Assembly: GCF_036711975.1 (NCBI RefSeq)
Contig: NC_091972.1
Location: 11,103,001-11,167,000, forward strand
DNA: 64,000 nt
Reading direction: 5' to 3'
DNA from: Onthophagus taurus
Lineage: Eukaryota > Arthropoda > Insecta > Coleoptera > Scarabaeidae
The translations under genes were made by a program, and so were the position numbers. Shown one piece after another: positions 48,701-61,000 of this stretch. The first letter of the stretch is position 1. Each line of letters begins with the position of its first letter. A model generated the notes under the pieces. The model ran no database searches. It saw nothing but the letters and a program-made list of their open reading frames with translations, and had not been told where the DNA came from.

Positions 48701-50066
48701 CAAAGAGTCCGATTCATCAGATTCATTATTGCATTCATCTTCTAGGTTAAGATCTCCTAAAAGGACGTCCTTTAGAAGAATTCAATTAATAACAGATAAC
48801 TCGTTTTGTGTGTTCATATCGTTATGTTCTCTGTTTGACGGCACCGTTTTCATAAAATCTGTTCGAGTAAGAAACAAGGTTCTAGGGAGATCATTGGTTT
48901 CCATAACCGAATTCTTACATAAAAGTTAGTCCATTCAGCGTAACTCTTCTACCGCACAAATAAAAACTAGCTAAATCTTATTTAAGACCATTCTAAGACA
49001 ACAAAAATCCATCTAAGCGATGTTTACGAATTAATTAATTCCCGCCAACCCATTATGAATGTTAGGCGATAAGTTCTATTTACACTGAGGGAACGCACAT
49101 ATAAATGTTTCAATTTCGTATCACCTGATCTATTATCGAGGCTCTTTATCTATGCGTAGAGGTCATTGAAGTTTTGTAATTCCTAACAATAAGGAACTTA
49201 GTTCAAAGGCGAGGTAATTTACAAGGTCGTGATGTTTTCAGTCACAAAGGTTAACGATTCTATTGCAAATATTAAATTTATCGTCGTGATCTTGATAATA
49301 TTGTTTTTCCTATTGAACATTGATTAGATTGGATTATTCGATCATAATGGCTATTTTAATGCTAACGATGAATTGTTAAATAATAAAACAGTAGTTAAAT
49401 TTCAAGGATTTTTAACCATAAAAACCCGATTCAAAATTGAAACCGAAATGTTTAAATGATAAAACAAAAAAAAATATTACATTTAAATTGAAAAGTGCTG
49501 TTCAAGAACTGTTAGGAGTATTATTTATATAATTTTGTAAACATTTTACAATTTTAATCAAAAGTAACTGAGTTTGAAATGAAAAACATCTAATTATAGT
49601 TCATTTAAACCATGCACGTGTTATACTATGATTTATGTAAACAATTAAATTAATAACTGCAATCAAAACATTAATCATCTAAATCAGAGTTAAACACAAA
49701 TAAATAATATAGGTACTGCTCCAATAACTAATTTAATAGTTACTTTAATAAGTTAAGAAAGAAAACTCCTTTAAGATAATTGCCGATCTAAAACTAAATT
49801 CAGTGTGAAATCGGAAAAATAAATGAGAGAAAATACTAGAAGCGAAATGATAAATAAAAACAACTAACATTAGAGAAAGTACTTACAATCTTCTCTTTAC
49901 TTCTTAACACTCCCAATTTTCCAAATCGAACGTGAAAAGGGCTGCAGTTGTAACTTCCATCTTGTTGTTCCACCACGATAACATCTATAGCCCCCGTTAA
50001 AGTTGCCCCATTGATGTCGTTATAAAACTCTTTAAAATTGTGAAAGAAACGACCAATATAGTTCAT
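39728..50066 (-). CDS. Lpin: lipin, phosphatidate phosphatase (complete)
   Basis: Magnesium-dependent enzyme that dephosphorylates phosphatidic acid to diacylglycerol and also acts in the nucleus. Coding exons (minus): 49887-50066, 44392-45634, 44225-44330, 43945-44173, 43651-43891, 41423-41562, 41218-41366, 40806-41160, 40650-40753, then last exon 39728-39857 (or 40348-40468 instead). The distal form is 958 residues, typical for insects. Start MNYIGRFF is the conserved lipin start; an upstream in-frame Met lies at 50120. The N-LIP domain spans exon 1 and the start of exon 2 ([16 protein letters not shown]). A polybasic nuclear-localisation and membrane-binding stretch, [13 protein letters not shown], is near residue 257. 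The C-LIP domain holds the catalytic DIDGT (about 756-760) and the LGHIL motif. Intron 2 appears to start with GC. Introns 1 and 5 hold transposons. The reading frame is intact. Confidence 0.95.
40348..40468 (-). CDS. Lpin: alternative (proximal) last exon of lipin
   Basis: After the donor at 40650, the acceptor before 40468 joins in the same phase as the distal exon and gives [20 protein letters not shown], then an acidic tail rich in D, E and S ending DLTDDD and a stop (40348-40350). The distal exon (39728-39857) gives [17 protein letters not shown] and ends with the canonical VYWREPL block. Both share S-Y-x5-V-x-D/N-x-x-F-P, so they look like duplicated, mutually exclusive terminal exons. 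The proximal one loses the W-R-E-P segment and adds a strongly acidic end. Confidence 0.82.
41680..42780. repeat. array of about eight CTAG-rich palindromes
   Basis: Repeated alternation of CTAGAACTAACACTAGAC-type arms and their complements around cores such as GTTTAGCCG...CGGCTAAA with centres TCTTGAGAGACG or TCTCTTAAGACG. Units are of the same kind as at 24745-25290 but joined by CACTAGCACTATCACTAG linkers. Both orientations of the core asymmetry occur. Confidence 0.85.
42840..43530 (+). pseudogene. hAT-family transposase remnant inside the lipin-intron element
   Basis: The plus strand, with stops, gives [14 protein letters not shown] near 42840-42885. Near 43260-43400 it gives [20 protein letters not shown], then D-G-x-S-N-I-x-N-E-P-I-V-C. 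G-L-P-F near the N-terminal region and the (S/T)-x-D-G-W-(S/T)-N block are landmarks of hAT transposases. It was probably a nested insertion. Confidence 0.6.
45660..47230. other. lipin intron 1, AT-rich part
   Basis: No exon could be recognised. A possible RT relic with [11 protein letters not shown] occurs near 46860-46900 (plus strand; compare Q-Y-G-F-x-x-x-x-S-T) but is too short to call. The frame at 46171-46380 is low-complexity. Confidence 0.3.
47240..48310 (-). mobile_element. non-LTR retrotransposon remnant in lipin intron 1
   Basis: The minus strand, through frameshifts, gives [18 protein letters not shown] (about 48110-48165), then a C-F-I-D-L-T-K-A-F block (first RT aspartate region), [18 protein letters not shown] (YADD, about 47670-47725), [16 protein letters not shown] (about 47545-47595), and a tail ending [15 protein letters not shown]. 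The gene order matches the relic at 10300-12060. It is dead. Confidence 0.78.
48330..49880. other. lipin intron 1, remaining part
   Basis: No supported feature. The frame at 48678-48929 is open without recognisable domain. A slightly GC-richer part lies at 49070-49260. Confidence 0.3.
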
Positions 50067-50400
50067 TCCATGCATGGCGGCAGACTTGGTCTTGCCGTAT
50101 TTACTCGATTTTGCGTTCACTGTGTAGCCTTATTGAAACAATTATAAAAAAAACTATTCCGATTTTATCAAATCGGAAATGCACTCTTCTAAAATTATCA
50201 CTTGATAACGGATTTTCGACTCGCGCGTTCTAAATGACTGTGTTTCTGTGGTGAGCTCGCGCTCGTTTTTAAACGACCATCGTTGAGTCTGACATGCGCA
50301 ACTTGAACGGCGTCAGAGAATCTGAAACGTAGAGAGAACAAATAAAACGTTATAGTTTGCGAATAGAATCGTCACGATGTGTTTTCGTTTTAAATCACCT
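50067..50400 (-). promoter_or_regulatory. putative lipin 5' leader and promoter
   Basis: Directly upstream of the lipin start. A GC-richer block at 50215-50345, with CG dinucleotides such as ACTCGCGCG, contrasts with AT-rich flanks. No TATA box is placed. Further noncoding leader exons upstream cannot be excluded. Confidence 0.4.
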
Positions 50401-50982
50401 TTGACCCCTAACATCTGTGCTTTAAACTCGATAAAATTGTTTGAGGAGAAATCGGTTTTATCAAATATAAACAAAAAATAATAGGTGTATTAAAAGATTT
50501 GGATTAAAATTAATAAAGTCACGGTTTTTTTTGTGTGTTACATAAAATTATTATCGTAACGTGTTATTGTTTTTTTGAGTTTAAATTACGTTAAGTGCAA
50601 ACACTGCGCTTTGGGAAAGTATCCAACTAAAGTTTCAAGTTCAATACTTAACGTATGATCAGCAATGTCAAGTTTATATTCACGTAATCCCTACGAATGC
50701 TAACTACATCGTGTTACTATGCACTGTGTTATTTGAACTGTAATATAACACAGCTACCAGTAATAATGTATTAATAAAAAAATGTTATTCATTTCAAAAT
50801 CTATTAAAAGTATCATTAAATGACTCAATATAGAGTGTAAAAAATTAAGTGTTAGTTTAAAGTTAATGTTTTAAAATGAATCAAAAAGACAAAGAATCTG
50901 CTATTTATGCTTTCTTCTTATCTTCTTCGTTTCAAGAAAATCCAAAAAAAATAGTACATATATTAACTTAGCAATTCCTTGT

Positions 50983-51876
50983 GTGTGTGTATGTAGTTTT
51001 ATGTGGGGGTGAATTCCTTCACAGCACTTAGGCCCTAGCGGGCCCTTTATACAGAAAGGTATGTTCTTTCCGGCTCGTCTGCCATTTCACACCCTCTACA
51101 AAGGAGTGTGTTCGCCAGCTTCATGTAGAACATATGCTTACATAACCTGCAGTGTATGGTCAGCATGTGGGTGAGGAGCCTCAAGTCACTTTTTGATTTT
51201 TCTGTGAACTGAGTTGACCTTTTCCGATCAGGGTAGAGCAGAGTTTTCTTTGCAAAGACACCTACTGCGGTCTCATCCCATCTATCGCAAAAAGCTCGAC
51301 GGGAGATGGAGTTGATGAGCTTTGATGCTGTATTAAAACTTAGCGGTACAAACGGTTCAGAGGAAACCGGCGACTTCTTAGCAGTCCGTTTCGCCGGCAT
51401 GATCGTGTCACTTATATCCTTTGCGCCACTTTATCGTGAGGCTGTTATAAACATTAGCCCCTTCAAGTAATTGCCGACAGGACTTCACTAACGATGATGT
51501 AGTTCGATGTCTACTAAGCGCTAGCATAGCCTGTCTGCTATCAGTGCAGATTACAATGTTTCTGCAAACTTTTTTGGAGACGATGATCACATTAGCTGCT
51601 ACATTCACAGCAGTTATTTCTAACCCAACCCCAGCGAAATGGAAAGGTGCAGCTGGATATCGTGCAAGAATATTCCTGCTCCAAAGACTCCAGCCTTCTT
51701 TGATCCATCAGCGTAGATGGTCAACGTTCAGTGCTAAAGTTGGTGTGAGGTGTCGTCCCAATGCCAAAGTGTGGCCTGTTTAAGAAAGTAGATGTGATGT
51801 AGTCTCTGCGAGCTTCAAGGAGAGGCTGTTTACAAACAGTCTCACTCCAGAGTTCGCTCCGGACTCTATTCCCTGT
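50983..51876 (-). mobile_element. 5'-truncated R1/Jockey-class insertion with target-site duplication
   Basis: Bounded by the direct repeat GCAATTCCTTGT at 50971-50982 and 51877-51888. The minus strand encodes an RNase H domain: IYADGSKKAGVFGAGIF near 51680-51725 (first catalytic D) and VICTDSRQAMLALSRH near 51505-51555 (further D). A C-terminal tail with ANTLLCRGCEMADE ends near 51060. A short CATACA-type tail lies at 50983-51000. Its 3' sequence GGGCCTAAGTG matches the element at 7532-7964, so both belong to one family. A few frameshifts are present. Confidence 0.88.
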
Positions 51877-51888
51877 GCAATTCCTTGT

Positions 51889-54080
51889 ATAACATCTCCG
51901 ATTATCTGATAATCTTTATTTGTAAATTGTTACACTCAATCTATCTTGAATGTTTGAAAATGATTTGCAAAATTGGAAGCGGTTTAATCCGAGGAATTCA
52001 ATAAAATAAAACAAGGTTATAAAAAAAAACACAAAGAATCTGTAGATCTTATCTGTTATGTGAAAATTAACACAAAATATTTGTATTTGTTTTGAGTTAA
52101 TGAACTTTATTCAAGGTTTTAATATTCTTTACCTTTCGAATTTAAATAAATGATTACTTTGTTATTTAATATTGAAAGTAGATTTCTAAAATGAAATCCG
52201 TAATAAAAAGAGTGGAAAAATACTAGATACTAAATTTTATCGTTGCATGTCAACAATCTAACTATACTTGCGTGAGGTCAACCTTGACATATAACGCAAA
52301 ATATATTTTGTTATCATACCCAATTGTTATCGAAATTACGTATTAAATAGAAGAAATAGTGTGATTATCGTACGATTGAAACCATGTGAAAAATTAACAC
52401 TCGAGATTTTCGCTGCAAACAATACTGAAAGATAAGGAGCGATTACCATACAATAACATTTTTCGTAGAACGGTTCGACAATAAACCCAATGTTTTTTTA
52501 ATTATACAATGATCTAGTTAATGAGAAAATTTCAACGAAAAAAAAAAAATAAAACTCACGGTAGGTTACAAAATAAGTTCGAATCCGAAGTTGACCTATT
52601 TTAGAAATATCCACCAGATGTTTATTGAGTTGAAAATGTTTGGTTTTTATCAAGGATTTACAGGAAATGGACTTTAACCTCGAAAGGTGACTCAATTTGA
52701 ACAGATTCCAGAATAAATTCCAGAGTCTCCCCTTTCTATATTTTAAAACACATTTATTTTATAAATGAAATCGATTGAGCTTGCCAGATTTTATTTTTTA
52801 AACGCCGAAAATATTTAACCTTCTAGAAAATAACAAATAAATAAAACTCTTTGTGGTGAAAGTTTAAAACTTTTGTTTTCGAAGTAATTGCGGTGTTAGA
52901 TTTCGTTTTAAAAAAACAACAACAAGATTTCATTGATTAACCATCTTGTTTTGTTGGTAATGAACTCTAACGTATCGTTTACACAAGGTTATTTACCTGC
53001 GTATTTACAATCTTTTAAACAATATTTTAAGCCTTCAAATATTTGTTTCCGTTCAATTTTTATTTTGCAATAACTCGCTATTTTTTTATGGAGTTTACGA
53101 ATTATGTAACAATATTTACTTTGCAAAAGATTTTCCATCTCTAACATTTTAAATCTGATTACGTAATACTTAAATAAAACTTTTACAAAAAAAATTTAAA
53201 GTAAATAAAGTATTGACATCGTAGAGGTCATCTTTCACGTAAATCGGGACCAACTTTTTCAATTGATGTTACACGCCTATTTTGAAAAACAATGTTATTA
53301 AATAGAGTCATAACGTCACATTTAGATTAGATTATAACTTTTTTAGATCCAAGCTGAAATGTTATCATGGAAAAACGTTAACTAAAGACGCATTGTCTTT
53401 TGTTACGTCGATATTGTTGCAACTTCTTTGTACTTTTATTATATCGTTAGATAACGTTGTTAGTAACGAGGCTAATTTAACTATTGTTCTGTAACGTTGT
53501 AAACAACGCAAGAAGTTATTTACATCGAGGGTGTGAACGCCCTTTTATCTATTTATAATACAATCAATATTTGATACGAAAGTTCTATCTTGAAAAATAA
53601 AAATTCTTTAAAAGTACGTATCTGGATATGTACAAATAATAACAATAAACTAATTATACGTTTTTATTTCTATCAATAATATACAATTTCGATAATAAAA
53701 TGTAAAGTCATCGTAAGACGTGTTAAAAAAAACTTGCAGGCTTAAACGATGGCAAACAGGATATCACACGTTGATGAACTAAAAATGGAATGTTAGATGG
53801 AAACTCATTTAACTCCTACTTTAAACACGAGAAGAAATCACTTTGTATCTTCTTCAACTTCCTCAACTGTCAACTACAAAAAAAAAACTGGCAGTCTGTT
53901 AATTAATTATCATATCCGACGTCATCATTGCAAGTATGCAAGCAATACCACAGTATTGGTATTGCAAATTTATGTTCTTGCTGCCGAGGTAAGGGTAGCG
54001 GCCCATACGGTCTATTGTAATTTACACCCTCCAAAGGTTTAGAGAAAATCTAGGTCCGTGATGAACCTTACTATTGCTCC
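51889..54080. other. intergenic DNA between lipin and MAT1
   Basis: AT-rich with no recognised gene. Small open frames such as 53797-54042 lack any domain and probably derive from decayed repeats. Confidence 0.3.
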
Positions 54081-54240
54081 TTTATGTCAGTAGGTTACAG
54101 GTAAACCTTTCCGAAAATCTTGTATCACGCAGAATATGTTCAGTAGTCTCTGACTTGTTGTTGCAAAGACGACAAGTTTGATCCTCATCTTGTCCAATGT
54201 TGAAGAGATGGTACTTTAGGGATGGTCAGTAAGAAAACTT
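54081..54240 (-). mobile_element. retrotransposon zinc-knuckle tail fragment
   Basis: The minus strand reads CRLCNNKSETTEHILRD, in one frame apart from a shift, the C-x2-C-x7-H pattern with E-T-x-E-H-I-L common at the C-terminal end of non-LTR polyproteins. Nothing else of the element can be read with confidence. Confidence 0.5.
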
Positions 54241-55079
54241 GAGAGCCACCTTAGGCACCAAGGTTTTCTATTGCGACGTAAGTTCTTATGTAAGACGGAA
54301 GTTCTTTCCAATAATTGTATACTTTTCTTCTTAACAACATGTAAAAAACAAGTCTACAATGTTTGTTCTCGTAATTTAGAAACACTTCATAGATGAAATA
54401 CGTCCAACTAAGTGTCCTAATAAACAATGCGTAGTAGAACATATTAAAACAATATTTATCCTAGAACTTGAAAAAGTGACGTCAAGACACACCTCCAAAG
54501 TAATAAAAAAAAATCAACTGCGTTTTCAAATTTAAAAGTCGCCACGTGCGGAAATCTGGCAAAAAGTCGTTTACCGCTCCGGTTCAAGGACGGAAAAATA
54601 AAATACATAGGCTTGAATTTAGGACAGATAAATTTTTGTTGTTGGCGCCCGATTGAAAAACGAAATCGGTTACATAACGGTTTGCCAAAAAAACAGTTTC
54701 TACACGTTATATACATAAACATGAAAAGTTTAAATTCTTTTTCGAATTTGATATACATTGAGGTATCCTTGTATTTTAAAGAAAAGAAAACATAAGACGT
54801 GAATGATTTATTTTTATTATACTAAGATGAGACGACACAAGCGAGTTTCACGTGTGCACTCAACAACAATCCAAATCCGTTATTTATTAAATTAAACATA
54901 ACACGTTACAAATCCGTTTAACGTTATTGATTGTTTTCCCAACGATTTTAAACATTTCTAAACAAGATTTCTAAAATAGAATCGTATATAAGAGTTAATT
55001 TATTTATCATAGTTAGAATTATTTTATTTTAACGCATTTGTAAATAAAAAACATTCAATAAAATAACAAAATAAATAGT

Positions 55080-55290
55080 AATTTTTCAAAATTGTTCCAT
55101 TGCAATCTCACGAATGTATGGAATTCCCCCATGTCTTTGTGTATTACTGCTGATTTCCCCACAGTCACCAGATATTAACCCCATAGAACACATGTGGGAT
55201 TTTGGAACTTTACGATTACTTTTGTGAGGTTATCCTATTTTAGAAATCATGCAAAAACCGATGATGTACGATGACTTTTGGGACTGCCTG
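55080..55290 (+). mobile_element. Tc1/mariner transposase C-terminal fragment
   Basis: The plus strand reads SPQSPDINPIEHMWDFGTL near 55158-55215, a clear match to the S-P-D-L-N-P-I-E-x-x-W motif at the end of the Tc1/mariner DDE domain. Upstream sequence encodes only scraps, and no terminal repeats were found. Confidence 0.72.
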
Positions 55291-55299
55291 TACATATAC

Positions 55300-56464
55300 A
55301 CTTAATTCTTTAAGCTTCAATTGCGTGTAAAAAAAGCTGCTTGATAATTACATAACTTTTGCAATGGAAAGGCAACAAAGTGCATAAAGTAGAATGCGGT
55401 AAAAAGAGTTACTTTTGTTTTAAGTGTAGTTTAAACTTAAATTGCTTTATTTAGCGCAATAATGCGGCACTCATATATTTTAAATGAAACAAAGGGAAAG
55501 TTGTTTCAGTGCTTTAGGTGATCCAATGAACGTTTTTGATTGGCTGATATGCGTCACCAGAGGCTCGCGTGAGACTCTTCAGCATTGCACGATTCAAATT
55601 AACATTATCTGAATCGATTTAATAAAATTATAACAAACAAAGAAAGATTAAGAAAAATGTTTTAGCGTAGACTAAACAAAAATAACGATGCACAAAGAAT
55701 TTGATTATTATTTGGGAATACGTGAGGGGTTAAAGTACAAATCAGATTTATTAATAAATATCAAATTATTCGTTTAGGGGTCATCAGAACAAATTATTAT
55801 TTAATGGAATAATTTCAACATAATTCTAAATATAAACCAAACAGATTAATATATTTTTAACAATCTTTTTTAATTAATAGACGAGATTTATTGAGCGAAC
55901 ATCGTGAACAAGGGGGGTCTTTATCGATTAAGGCTTAATCACCGTTAAATGAAAGAAAAGTAGATGAATTCTTTAACGAAAAAATAAAATAAACTCTTAC
56001 CTACTCTCATCGACTCATACAACCGGTTGTTATCGCTTAATAATCGAGCACAACTGCAAAATTTCAAGAAACACCATTAACACAGCTCTCCTTTATCTCA
56101 CTTTGTTTGACAGATCCAGACTTGAATACAAACTCTATTGTCAAGTTGAAGTAATCGATTTAAGCAATTTCCCTAAAAGCTATTTATCATACAACCCAAA
56201 TAAAATTTGCAACATCTAAATTGAACCCTAATTAATACCAATCGATCTAAAATTAATCCTAATACAATTATATAAAGCGAAAATTATTAAATAAACAATA
56301 AAAAACAATATAATAACCACAATTTGTGTCAACTATCCTAATACCCAAATTTTCTACAGGACTCAAACGTCAAAACCGTCAAACGTGAATTATATAGGTT
56401 ATGTTCAAAATAACAATCACAAAACTGTATTAAATTGATAAAATACAAATTTAAATAGATAAAA
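55300..56464. other. upstream flank of MAT1, no gene seen
   Basis: AT-rich. 55560-55600 is GC-richer. The MAT1 promoter should lie in the last few hundred bases but no core motif is obvious. Confidence 0.3.
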
Positions 56465-57454
56465 ATGGATGATAGTGTGTGTCCAAGATGCAGGACATCA
56501 AAATTCCAAAACCCCTCAATGAAAATGATGGTAAATGTATGTGGCCATGGACTTTGCGAGAGTTGTGTGGACCTATTATTCTTAAAAGGTAAAAGAAATA
56601 ATAAAAATCAACCCCACCATCAATAATGTCAGCTTTTAGGTGCTGGTTCTTGCCCTGAATGTAGAATACCCCTTCGTAGAAACAACTTTCGCGTACAACT
56701 TTTCGAAGATCCAGGAATTGAGAAGGAAGTAGATATACGAAAAAGGGTTCTTCGGGATTTTAATAAAAAAGAGGAAGACTTTAATTCTCCCAGAGAGTAC
56801 AATGATTATCTTGAAGAAATAGAAACGATTATTTTTAACCTTACAAACGATATTGATGTAGTGAATACAAATAAAAAAATTGAACAACATAAAAGGGACA
56901 ACAGGGAACAGATACTTAAAAATAAAAATAAATTAGGGCGAGATGAATATGAATTGGAAGAATTATTGGAGTTGGAAAAACACCAAGAAGAAATTCGTAG
57001 GAATGAAGTGAAAATGGAAGAAATTGAAGCTAAAAAAAAGAAAATCAGAGAAAAGGAAGCATTAATCGATGAACTAATGTTTTCCACTGGTAATGCGAAA
57101 AGTATTGTTGAAACTTTTGTTCAAAGTGTTAAAGAAAGTAAAGAGGAGACTAAAATACCCCAAAAAGTTACTAAATTCTCAACTGGAATTCAACTTGGAA
57201 GACAACAAAATACATTTATACCCATACCTACCGACGAGGGACCTCTTTTTGTTTATAAAGCACCAACATTCCAAAACGATGGTCCTAAATTACCATCAGA
57301 TGATCAAATTTGTAAAGATGGTTATTTAACTCACATTCGCTCTGAATTAGAACAGGAACGAGCGGGAGGATTTAAAGCAAAAATCGCTTGCTCAAGAGCT
57401 TTACAAGATGCATTATCTGGACTTTATCACTCAAAGAAAACACCAATAAGTTAA
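56465..57454 (+). CDS. Mat1: CDK-activating kinase assembly factor MAT1 (complete)
   Basis: Third subunit of CDK7-cyclin H (CAK); within TFIIH it supports phosphorylation of the RNA polymerase II tail and cell-cycle kinases. Two exons, 56465-56588 and 56640-57454, with a 51-bp intron (donor GTAAAA, acceptor CTTTTAG) splitting a Gly codon. The product is 312 residues, close to the roughly 309 of the human protein. A C3HC4 RING finger occupies residues 6-49, with C6, C9, C26, H28, C31, C34, C46 and C49 all present, followed by [17 protein letters not shown], a family signature. Residues about 110-190 are a charged coiled coil, and the C-terminal hydrophobic part ([14 protein letters not shown]) is the CDK7-cyclin H binding region. 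The frame is intact. It starts 6.4 kb from the lipin start, divergently. A short palindromic element lies just after its stop. Confidence 0.97.
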
Positions 57455-57530
57455 CTAATAAGTTAAAAGTCGTTAATTTGTAATTTTTTGTATTTATATT
57501 TTGATGTTATTAAATTGAATTTTAGAATTA

Positions 57531-57676
57531 CAGTAAAATCTCAATATATGGGATTAATACGGGGAAGGAAATATCTTTTATAGCTAAAAGTCTGTTATAT
57601 GAATAATTTTTAATTTGCACTTTCAAAAAATAAGAGAATATATATTTGACGTCCGATATATATCGGTGTTTTACTG
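57531..57676. mobile_element. short MITE with pogo-like ends, 3' of MAT1
   Basis: A 146-bp element starting CAGTAAAATCTCAATATATG and ending with the reverse complement of CAGTAAAACACCGATATATA. It is flanked by TA at 57529-57530 and 57677-57678. Ends match the larger elements at 24633 and 41615 but there is no palindrome array inside. Because an AATAAA signal occurs only later (about 57817), the element may lie within the MAT1 3' untranslated region. Confidence 0.8.
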
Positions 57677-57679
57677 TAT

Positions 57680-58025
57680 TTCTAATTTACTAGATTATAA
57701 GTATCTCTTTTTTCAATTTTAAAAAGAAAATTGTGATAATTATTAATTTTTCGAATTTAATTTTTTTATAATTTTGTCAATTACAGATTACTTTTTTATC
57801 TATCTTAAGTAGTTCAATAAAATAAATATCGTGGCGCTTTGTAAAGTGTTTAAAATTTGACAGCAGATCAGTTGCAAACTTCACGCGAGTATCCGCACTG
57901 ATGGCTGATTGCACAGATAGGTGTATCTCAAAAGTCACTTAAATAATTCTTTAAATATCTCGCGACGTTCATAAATAAACGGACGAATTGTTTAGTTTTC
58001 TCGTTATTTCTGTCGTTCGGTGACG
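57680..58025 (+). promoter_or_regulatory. spacer and putative Ras64B promoter/leader
   Basis: Holds the likely MAT1 polyadenylation signal (AATAAA near 57817-57822) and the leader of the Ras gene. GC-richer blocks at 57870-57920 and 57960-58025 probably belong to the latter. No TATA box is evident. Confidence 0.4.
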
Positions 58026-61000
58026 ATGTCGAAGTTAGGTGATAAACAGAATTATTCGCAAACTTACAAACTAGTTATAGTCGGAGGTGGTGGTGTTGGA
58101 AAATCAGCGATAACCCTACAATTTATTCAGGTATAGAAACGTTTTTTTTAGTAAATTTTTACGTTTGGTAAACAGATTTGGGTAAACAAAAGCTTAAAGG
58201 AACTAGGAGACACCTGTGTCTTTATAAGGAGTGAACAGACTTTAGTATCCTTGTTAAATCCCACATATGACGAAGAAACGAAGCCTTGTAATAAGTTTGT
58301 AGATAAACAAACGTTTAATTTTGAAAAAAGAAGATATTTAACTTGTTTATAAATTGACGGAGGCTATCTCATGGTTTATGTAATAACTGGGATATTAAAT
58401 TACTCCTACAATAAATGATGAGACTCTAGCTTAGAAGATTATTTATATCCAGAGAGTTTGTCAGTATCAGATAACAGAACAATACTGAATATTTTTGTAA
58501 TTGAAATGTTACTTTTTAAATCTTGTTTTTAATAATAAACGTTGGAGCGATATTTTTAGTTCAAATTTTACTTCGATTTCGAATCTGCTTGCAACATACT
58601 GTTGGGGTTTCATAATTTTTGTTATTTCTTGGGTTATATTGATTTTATATAAATAATATGCTTTTTTGCTAGTAAATAAAAAGCAAGATAAGATTAAAGT
58701 GTAAATACTTTCAACTCCTTTTTGTGGGAACTAAACCACATAAACTTGAATTAATCCTAATTTAAACTTTAATTTTATGAAACTAATTTTCCTAAGAATA
58801 AAGTGGTTTTTACTTGAAATTTAATAACTAATTTTATTTATAAAGAATTTTCCAAATATTGTTGACACTCTGTATAACGATAAATTGTTCAAGTCAAGGT
58901 CGATTTAATTTATGATCCATTAGCAAATTAAACTGAAAACATTGGCACGTATCTTGCGAAGGAGGAGAAACAATTTTGAACGTTTTCGTAGTGCCCCGCA
59001 GGTTCTAAATCTGTTCGCGTTGGTGCAATTTCCAAGCGCGTAACGAGCAAATTGATTTTGCGTTGAAAGGCAGACGCCAACATCCGTCACCGACCGTTTT
59101 AATTAAGGACCAGTTCCAAATTGTAGATTTAGCGTGACGATAACGAAACTATTTTTAGTAAAAAAGCTACTAAACAAGAACTGGTTTTCGACCCACCCAA
59201 TTTATTTTAATTAATTGGATGATATTTTGATTATCATTATAAATAAACATTACTTTAAATGGGTTGCTACTGAAATAAAATTTTCCGATGATTCATATCG
59301 GTTACGTTTTGTGAATATCAAAACGATAATGTTATATCGACTTCATATCTATTTGACCATGGAATTTGTCATTTTTTAAATATCATGTAGAAATTGTGAG
59401 TTATATAATTTCTAATTATTATACAGTGCAACGCAAAATTATAAAATGTCTTCTGTATGCAATTTAGTTTTAGAATTTGTATTTCGATTGTATTGACATC
59501 GCTCTCAAGAAAGACTAAAGAGAAGTCTTTAGAAGATGCTGTGTATTTGTGGTCTACCTAGAGGCGTAGTTTAGACAAATCCCTATCAAGACCCTTGATA
59601 TACAAATATAAATATGCCTTTTACTTTCAAGTCAGCACCAGGTGGTCAAAAACTTTGAAGCCAAGACATATAATATGGAAATTTTTGCTGCAGAATCTTC
59701 CAAAGCCCAATTTGTGAATTTTTCATGCAATTTTTGGTAGAGAAGCCCTTTACAATTGTGACTACACCAAGATAAATTGGATTCTCGACAATCCTTAATT
59801 TTTTGTCGAGAAAAAGCAGTTTCAAGTTTTTACTTCCAATGACTTATAGCCTACAGAAAAGTGCCTGGATAAATACTGACTTTTTACAGGCTGTTATAAA
59901 AATGTATTCATACCAAATGTGAAAATTTTTACCCATGACATGCTCAGACGGCAGGGAAGTTCAGCTCCAGTTTTCATAAACGTCGTATACGACGTCTACC
60001 GAGAGTCCAGTTTGCTTTTGGTCTATCTTTTATCCTTGCTAATCTTTAAGCTTCCATACGTTCAACAGGATCTCTCCATTCCCGTATTTTTTTGCGGGCC
60101 CATCTCATAATGTCTTAGTTAATCGCATATCTGGCCATAGCGTCTTCATCTCTCTTTTGAGGATTTTTTTGTTTTAGCATTTTCTGCTTTTGTCTTTATC
60201 ACGAATGGCATAACAGGTTTTGTATCTCTTTTGCCATATTATGTTCCTTATGTGACCTGATATTAAAGCTTCTTTCATTATTTGAGTTATAACTTCTTTT
60301 TGCAATTTTCTGCTGCTATTGATGCCAAGATATTAAAAACGTGTCCTATAGGTTTGTCATATACTGCCACTTGCTATTGTTAGAATACTTGTTTTCACAC
60401 CAAGATGATCATGTCGAATTTTGTTGCTGTTTTTTTTTTGTTATTGGTACAGCATCCTATGAATGTTATCTTCCTCCGTCGATAACAGGACAGTAACATT
60501 CGTATAGCAAACTATTTCACGTAAATTTTTTTTTCAAATGAAGATTTATGAGAAATTTCATGACAGGACTAAGTGTGTACATGATGATAACGTTAAATAA
60601 ATTGATATAGATTGATATTATTTACCTATGTATAATCTTTAGTAAATGTTTTAAGTTTAGTATTAAATTGTTTAGTTAGATATGAAAACATTATCTTTAA
60701 AAAACCACATAGTATAACAATCAAATTTGTTATTTATTTGAATGGTTTTTGTTATTATTATCAATACTTTTTATGAAATAAAATTCTTATGAAGCAGTTT
60801 TCTCGGAATTGGATTATATCAATGTAAAATCACATTTTTATAGCAATTACAATTTGTTGTTATTGTATAATTTTCTCTGAGAGCTTTCATCATGATAATC
60901 TTTATTAATTCCCTTTTGCCATTATTGAATGCTTTTGATACTTTTCTAATAAGCGATCGTTGTTCTCATTAAATAATAGTCAGTATTATGATGTACCTTT

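Noticed and set aside
51544-51783. 79-codon plus-strand frame
   Set aside because: Opposite-strand shadow of the retrotransposon RNase H domain.
56636-57329. Frames overlapping MAT1 on both strands
   Set aside because: Shadows of the MAT1 coding exon; low-complexity translations caused by its lysine/glutamate-rich coiled coil.
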